From assembly GCA_964429245.1 (NCBI GenBank), contig CAYSBE010000065.1, positions 1-14,776 of the forward strand: a DNA stretch of 14,776 nt, written 5' to 3'. Every line of letters starts with the position of its first letter. Position 1 is the stretch's first letter. The notes under the pieces were generated by a model. That model saw only the letters and a program-made list of their open reading frames with translations. It was not told where the DNA came from and did no database searches. The DNA comes from CAYSBE01 sp964429245 (GTDB lineage: Bacteria > Bacteroidota > Bacteroidia > UKL13-3). Shown here piece after piece: positions 11,970 to 14,776 of the stretch. A program made the position numbers and the translations under genes.

Positions 11970-14714
11970 TTATCTCTTTTTCCTCTTCACCCCCGCAAGT
12001 AACCCTGCTGTATACTTCTCATATAACTCAAACAAAAACTCCATGCGTTTGGCTTCGCTGGCAAAGGGTGCGCTGCGGTAGCATTGGTCCACAGCTTTGT
12101 CCAGTTCCTGGTGGGCTTTTACCAATGCAGGTGGCATGGTTAGCGGGTCATACAAATCGGCCAGGCTGCTGTTGGGAAACTGCGCCCGCACATCCAACAC
12201 TTTTTGTGCTGCCTGCTCCACCGCCTGTTTTTGCTTTTCTGTGGGGTTTTCAGGCCAGGGAAAGTTGTTGTAAACAATATCTTTTGAATAACGGAAATCA
12301 CTTTTTAAACGGCCACACACCGTTTTTACCCAAGCCATGTGCATGGTGCTAGTTAGAATGCCGAAGTGGAATAATTCGTTGGTTGGTATAAGCAAACAAC
12401 TATCCGATGCAATATATGAAGCATCAAACATTCCAATTGGAATAAACTGTCTGTTTTCTGATGAATGTCGAGGTATTAGTATGAAGCCTACACCTTTGGG
12501 TTGTGTAATTTGTGCAAACAAGTGAGGAATATTTGCAAGTTGCGGTCGTGACGATGCTTCTCTAATACGTTTGACATTTTCAACACGCTCAAGCACCATT
12601 TTACTCTTTCTTAGTTCACTAGGCTCAATTCCTTCTAGCCATAAGCACCATCTTATTTTACCATTTATAAATTCATTTGCTGAGAGTATCTGCTTAAAGT
12701 ATTTTTCAGACTCAGGCTCGTTCCTAACAAATGAAATCTTTTCTTCATCAGTAAATAAATACTCACCACCATCAGCAGGCATATTTCCGAAATTCATTTC
12801 AGGCACATTACAAATCGGTTTTTGTCTGCGAACTATCAATACATTTTTGGAATCAACCAAATAGGGATTAATATTATTTGCTTCTATTTTTTGTGCATCA
12901 CCGCTAATATCTTGATAATCGAAAATCAATTTTGTTTTACGATTAAAACTAGCAAAACCAACAATCACACAGTAAACAGCAGCATTTCCTTTAGCCTCAT
13001 TGCTCCATTTGAATGTTCGATGTGTGAAGTTTATAATAGTATTGTATTTGAGTAGCTGATTCCAAAGTATAGATGGTTGTAGACCTTGTACTATAGAATT
13101 GGTAGAAACGAATGCTACTTCAGTATTTGTATTCTTAATAAGTTTTGCAGCTTTAATATACCAGCCAGTAACATAATCTAACTCACCAACATCTTTTGCT
13201 CCATCAAATGCAGAAATTAAATCTGCTTTTTGTTCTTTGTTCATTATTCGGGAACCCAAAAACGGAGGATTCCCTAAAATATAATCAAATCGGGCTTCAC
13301 CTTTCTCCCACGGGTAGCTAACGATAATGCTTCCCCAATCAATCTGCAACGCATTTCCATGCACAATGGTAGCTGCTTTGCGCAGCGGTATGCGTGCCAC
13401 ATAATCGCCAAATGCGGTGCCTATGTGCATGTTCATCTGGTGGTCAATCAGCCACATGGCTACTTGTGCTATTTGTGCCGGAAACTCTTCGTACTCTATG
13501 CCATAAAATCGGTCTACATCTACCAATATCAGGTGCTCCAAATCGGTTACCTGTTGTGTACCGTATATTGCTTTTAACACATCCAACTCCAGCAAGCGCA
13601 ACTCGCGGTAGGTTATCACCAAAAAATTTCCGCAACCACATGCGGGGTCTAAAAAGCGCAGGTTGGCCAGTTTTTCATGAAACTGTTTCAGCTTGTTCTT
13701 TTGTGTTTTTATTTTTTCAAACTCCTCATACAACTCATCCAAAAACAAAGGCTTTATCAGTTTCAGTATATTTTTTTCGCTGGTGTAGTGCGCCCCTAAG
13801 TTTCTGCGTTCTTTGGGGTTCATCACACTTTGAAACATGCTGCCAAAAATAGCAGGCGAAATTTTGCTCCAGTCAATATAACAGCAGTTGATTAATGCCG
13901 TGCGCATGGCACTATCAAAACTTGCCATTGGCAGCATTTCTTCAAACAACTTTCCGTTAATGTACGGGAATGCGGCTAAGTCTTCGTCTAAGTTTTTAAA
14001 CCGTTTATCGGGTGGTGTATTCAATACCTGAAACAACTCCTGCAAGCGTGGTGCCAGGTCGCTACCATCTTTGTTGGTTCGGTGTTCAAGGTAATCCTGA
14101 AACTGCTGACGTTTGTATATGGAAGTATCTTCGGCAAACAAACAAAACAAAATACGCACCAAATACACCTCAAGCGGATGACCTTCGTATCCGATTTCTT
14201 TCAGCCGGTCATGCAGTTTTCCCATCAACTCAGCTGCTTTGATGTTGGCAGGGTCTTGCTCTTTATAAACTTTTTTGGTGTAGCCTAGTAAAAATCCAAA
14301 GTGCTCAATGTTTTTATAAAACTCATTGAGTGTAAACCTTTGCTCGGTTTGGTCTTCCATATCATACAATACGAATTGAGCAAAGTCGCTTACGAGTATC
14401 ATACGAGGCAACTCGTGTTGGGGCAGGTTTTGGCAATAGGCTTTGGCTTGTTCAAATGCTTTTTGCAAATCTTTGCCACGGCTTTTCATTTCCACCAGCA
14501 TTACACCTTTCCACAAAAGGTCGATGTAACCATCTTTGTCATCGAGTTTTTTTACGCGGTGTTCAAAGGTGGCAAACTTCCTTCGACTGATGTCGAACAC
14601 TTGCAAAAAAGCCTCTAAAAAGGGTTTGGCTTCTGCATCTTCATTATGCGTATCGGCCCACTCGCGGCTAAAGGCGATGGCGCGTTGTCGTATTTCATTC
14701 CAGCTAATTGGCAT
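11970..14714 (-). CDS. MmeI-type (type IIL) restriction enzyme-DNA methyltransferase
   Basis: The 914-residue protein is close in length and layout to MmeI, which combines DNA cleavage, N6-adenine methylation and target recognition in one chain. The N-terminal nuclease has D65-x9-E75-x-K77 (YIDLLWKGVMLVEMKS), the same spacing as the MmeI active site. A helical linker covers about 150-300 (LGAHYTSEKNI at about 306). The methyltransferase has FLDPACGCGNF (354-364, SAM motif I) and ILGNPPFLGSR (NPPF at 482-485, motif IV for adenine methylation). The region about 600-810 (including FTDEEKISFVRNEPESEKYF and AWVKTVCGRLKSDFRYS) corresponds to the target-recognition domain. The C-terminus is helical with a basic end. 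The target site cannot be read from sequence. The ATG at 14714 starts MPISWNEIRQRAIAFSREWA, typical for the family. All key residues are intact. Confidence 0.92.
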   Translation of the reverse strand: MPISWNEIRQRAIAFSREWADTHNEDAEAKPFLEAFLQVFDISRRKFATFEHRVKKLDDKDGYIDLLWKGVMLVEMKSRGKDLQKAFEQAKAYCQNLPQHELPRMILVSDFAQFVLYDMEDQTEQRFTLNEFYKNIEHFGFLLGYTKKVYKEQDPANIKAAELMGKLHDRLKEIGYEGHPLEVYLVRILFCLFAEDTSIYKRQQFQDYLEHRTNKDGSDLAPRLQELFQVLNTPPDKRFKNLDEDLAAFPYINGKLFEEMLPMASFDSAMRTALINCCYIDWSKISPAIFGSMFQSVMNPKERRNLGAHYTSEKNILKLIKPLFLDELYEEFEKIKTQKNKLKQFHEKLANLRFLDPACGCGNFLVITYRELRLLELDVLKAIYGTQQVTDLEHLILVDVDRFYGIEYEEFPAQIAQVAMWLIDHQMNMHIGTAFGDYVARIPLRKAATIVHGNALQIDWGSIIVSYPWEKGEARFDYILGNPPFLGSRIMNKEQKADLISAFDGAKDVGELDYVTGWYIKAAKLIKNTNTEVAFVSTNSIVQGLQPSILWNQLLKYNTIINFTHRTFKWSNEAKGNAAVYCVIVGFASFNRKTKLIFDYQDISGDAQKIEANNINPYLVDSKNVLIVRRQKPICNVPEMNFGNMPADGGEYLFTDEEKISFVRNEPESEKYFKQILSANEFINGKIRWCLWLEGIEPSELRKSKMVLERVENVKRIREASSRPQLANIPHLFAQITQPKGVGFILIPRHSSENRQFIPIGMFDASYIASDSCLLIPTNELFHFGILTSTMHMAWVKTVCGRLKSDFRYSKDIVYNNFPWPENPTEKQKQAVEQAAQKVLDVRAQFPNSSLADLYDPLTMPPALVKAHQELDKAVDQCYRSAPFASEAKRMEFLFELYEKYTAGLLAGVKRKKR

Positions 14715-14776
14715 AGCGGCAAGATAATTAAAAAAAGAAAATCACACTTTGAAAAAAGATAGGAGAGACGAGAATG
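14715..14776. other. Upstream region of the restriction operon
   Basis: These 62 bases are A-rich on the plus strand. No exact TAnnTTTG box was found on the minus strand. A plus-strand ATG at the very end (14774), 10 bases after AGGAG, may start a divergent gene outside the window. Confidence 0.35.

Noticed and set aside
12068..14727. Many plus-strand frames opposite the MmeI-like gene
   Set aside because: All are antisense to an intact 914-residue enzyme with recognisable motifs throughout.
1..14776. CRISPR array
   Set aside because: No regularly spaced short repeats with unique spacers were seen; the repeats present are few and irregularly spaced.

Overview
The window looks like accessory chromosomal DNA from a member of the Bacteroidota, probably an environmental Chitinophagales/Sphingobacteriales-like lineage. 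The reasons are the low GC content, two upstream sequences that match the Bacteroidota -7 box TAnnTTTG exactly, start regions without clear Shine-Dalgarno sequences, small outer-membrane beta-barrels and lipoproteins, and an alpha-beta fused 2-oxoacid dehydrogenase E1. No rRNA, tRNA, CRISPR array, integrase or transposase gene was seen.

Left part (1-4508): loosely packed genes separated by repeat-rich, decayed DNA. It holds a GNAT-fold protein followed by a 60-residue lysine-rich protein, a decayed stretch that reads like an RHS/YD-repeat core, two adjacent paralogous beta-barrel proteins, a frameshifted small ORF, an exported protein with two membrane segments, and a lipoprotein with a TonB-C-like domain. 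The gaps carry GC-rich hairpins that share a TCGCGTGGT half-site, and a 61-bp direct repeat that brackets the lipoprotein gene.

Middle (4509-7670): ordinary core-like genes. These are two conserved small Bacteroidota-type proteins (one with its own promoter and terminator) and the fused E1 (decarboxylating, thiamine diphosphate) of a branched-chain-type 2-oxoacid dehydrogenase. No E2 or E3 gene is next to it.

Right part (7691-14714): a dense, mostly minus-strand block with the character of a defence island. One three-gene operon encodes an unrecognised acidic protein, a HEPN-like protein and a PD-(D/E)XK nuclease-like protein. After an unrecognised ORF comes a plus-strand DUF1778/GNAT toxin-antitoxin module (TacAT type). 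Last is an operon of an MmeI-type (type IIL) restriction-methylase and an Mrr-type restriction endonuclease.

The clearest structural result is that the toxin-antitoxin module sits between two direct 89-bp copies of the 3' end of mrr (10103-10191 and 11037-11125). They match at 77 of 89 positions, and nine of the eleven changed codons are synonymous. The outer copy is followed, in the mrr direction, by a good intrinsic terminator. This suggests the module separated an older mrr 3' end and its terminator from the present mrr, with the mrr end supplied by a diverged allele. The functional proposal most worth testing is the HEPN / PD-(D/E)XK / unknown operon at 7691-9193 as an uncharacterised defence or toxin system.
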